NCBI GenBank assembly: GCA_018389105.1
Contig: JACATO010000603.1
Location: forward strand, 186,001-250,000
DNA length: 64,000 nucleotides
Direction of reading: 5' to 3'
From: Nautilus pompilius
Taxonomy: Eukaryota > Mollusca > Cephalopoda > Nautilida > Nautilidae
Part shown: positions 62,606-64,000 of the stretch, one piece after another
Position numbering within the stretch: position 1 is the stretch's first letter
How the letters are laid out: the number at the start of each line of letters is the position of its first letter
Program-made: the position numbers and the translations under genes
Notes under the pieces: model-generated
What the model was told of the DNA's origin: nothing
The model's database searches: none
The model's input: only the letters and a program-made list of their open reading frames with translations

Positions 62606-63397
62606 TAAAATAGTGATGATAATAACTACTAATAAAACACAGATAATATAATATAGTGATGATAATAACTGCTAATAAAACACAGATAATATAATATAGT
62701 GATGATAATAACTGCTAATAAAACACATAATATAATATAGTGATGATAATAACTGCTAATAAAACACATAATATAATATAGTAATGACAATAACTGCTAA
62801 TAAAACACATAATATAATATAGTGATGACAATAACTGCTAATAAAACACATAATATAATATAGTGATGACAATAACTGCTAATAAAACACACAGATAATA
62901 TAATATAGTGGTGACAATAACTGCTAATAAAGCACAGATAATATAATATAGTGATGATAATAACTGATAATAAAACACACAGATAATATAATATAGTGAT
63001 GATAATAACTGCTAATAAAACACACAATATAATATAGTGATGACAATAACTGCTAATAAAGCACATAATATAATATAGTGATGATAATAACTGCTAATAA
63101 AACACAGATAATATAATATAGTGATGATAATAACTGCTAATAAAACACAATATAATATAGTGATGATAATAACTGCTAATAAAACACAATATAATATAGT
63201 GATGACAATAACTGCTAATAAAGCACAGATAATATAATATAGTGATGATAATAACTGCTAATAAAACACAATATAATATAGTGATGACAATAACTGCTAA
63301 TAAAGCACAGATAATATAATATAGTGATGATAATAACTGCTAATAAAACACACAGATAATATAATATAGTGATGATAATAACTGCTAATAAAACACA
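62606..63397. repeat. AT-rich minisatellite, 39-46 bp units, about 19 copies
   Basis: The unit is tagtgatgataataactgct plus aataaaacacagataatataata. Length varies because the cagata segment is present, absent or extended (cacacagata). Single-base variants such as gatgacaataac and aaagcac mark subtypes that recur in a roughly alternating order. The minus-strand frame 63066-62797 is a by-product of this repeat. Confidence 0.95.
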
Positions 63398-64000
63398 AAA
63401 AGGTTTAAATAAATAAAATATACAAGTCGAGTGTTGCTACATTTCAAAGTAAAATATACATTTGAGAGTCACTTAAAATCATTATCCTAACCCTAACCTA
63501 CTCAAGATTAATGCTAAGGAGATAGCTACACATAATTTGAATCTTTTCATTGTATCAAATCATCAGCCTCTACAGTCTTGGATTCGCTGCACCCACTGAA
63601 GACGAACTTTTGGTTGCCATGTTAACCAAGGTCAGCTGCAGTATTTATGCATCATCAACTATGACAAATTCCCGGTTTTCCTTTCAGTGGTTATTGGTTT
63701 TTATACAGTGAATCATTTTAAAAATAAACATTATATTTAAATATGTCACTTTTTTGTATTTATTGCGATTTATTTTATCTAAAATTTGATTAATCAAGTA
63801 AAAGATGAAAGAAACCCAATTTTTTTGTTTAATATCATCATACGGCAGTAACTTTGCGGAATTAAAATTTAGATCAGGGCAAAGATCTCGACTCTATTTC
63901 CAACTTTTCTTCAAAGACTAATTTATTTATTTATTTATTTATTTAAAGAAGATTTATGCTTCTGAACCATTGAAAAGAATAAATAGAAGAGAGGGAGAAT
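63398..64000. other. No gene seen; (TTTA)n microsatellite at 63921-63944
   Basis: AT-rich sequence to the window edge. About six units of the tetranucleotide attt lie at 63921-63944. No splice-bordered exon was found. Confidence 0.6.

Noticed and set aside
62797..63066. A minus-strand 89-residue frame rich in Ile, Leu and Tyr resembling a membrane protein
   Set aside because: It is a translation of the AT-rich minisatellite and repeats with its period.
1..64000. A bacterial or phage-type defence system or operon
   Set aside because: All confident genes have introns and eukaryotic families. No operon spacing, ribosome-binding sites or prokaryotic mobile elements are present.

Overview
The window is nuclear DNA of an invertebrate animal. 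The evidence is AT-rich sequence, spliceosomal GT-AG introns of up to several kb, and many decayed DNA transposons and non-LTR retrotransposons. It also carries part of a Drosophila-type (type I, light-sensing) cryptochrome, a class known from invertebrates and absent from mammals. An arthropod is likely. A chelicerate such as a horseshoe crab would fit the transposon mix, but the sequence does not prove it.

Layout. (1) 1-917: the 3' end of a ubiquitin-specific protease gene, with its poly(A) signal. (2) 918-8615: non-coding, with two small mariner-related deletion derivatives. (3) 8616-16138, minus strand: a complete five-exon gene for a membrane protein of the endonuclease/exonuclease/phosphatase (EEP, DNase I-like) fold. 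A cysteine-rich module and a two-helix membrane hairpin sit inside the catalytic fold. Intron 1 holds a 2.15 kb minisatellite. (4) 16276-28652, plus strand: the complete ten-exon gene for splicing factor PRPF18, head to head with the EEP gene; the two start codons are 137 bp apart. Tc1, Tigger and pogo-like remnants fill its introns. (5) 28982-34420: a decayed mariner, then a minus-strand LINE. (6) 38712-46862, plus strand: a Brambleberry/KAR5/GEX1-family gene for nuclear-envelope fusion, preceded by a 28-bp minisatellite. (7) 44770-54000: LINE, mariner and Tc1 remnants and one unclassified inverted-repeat element. (8) 55302-56327, minus strand: the C-terminal half of a type I cryptochrome with two frame breaks. 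(9) 56340-64000: a GC-rich segment, a pogo/Tigger MITE, a decayed hAT transposase, an unrecognised candidate first exon, and an AT-rich minisatellite.

The host genes are not an operon and share no obvious pathway. The one real regulatory link is the probable bidirectional promoter between PRPF18 and the EEP gene. The least ordinary items are the split EEP membrane enzyme, the Brambleberry homologue with two possible C-termini, the cryptochrome fragment with a variant C-terminal tail, and the higher-order minisatellite close to a splice donor. All coordinates were read by eye from splice signals and reading frames; no database search was run.
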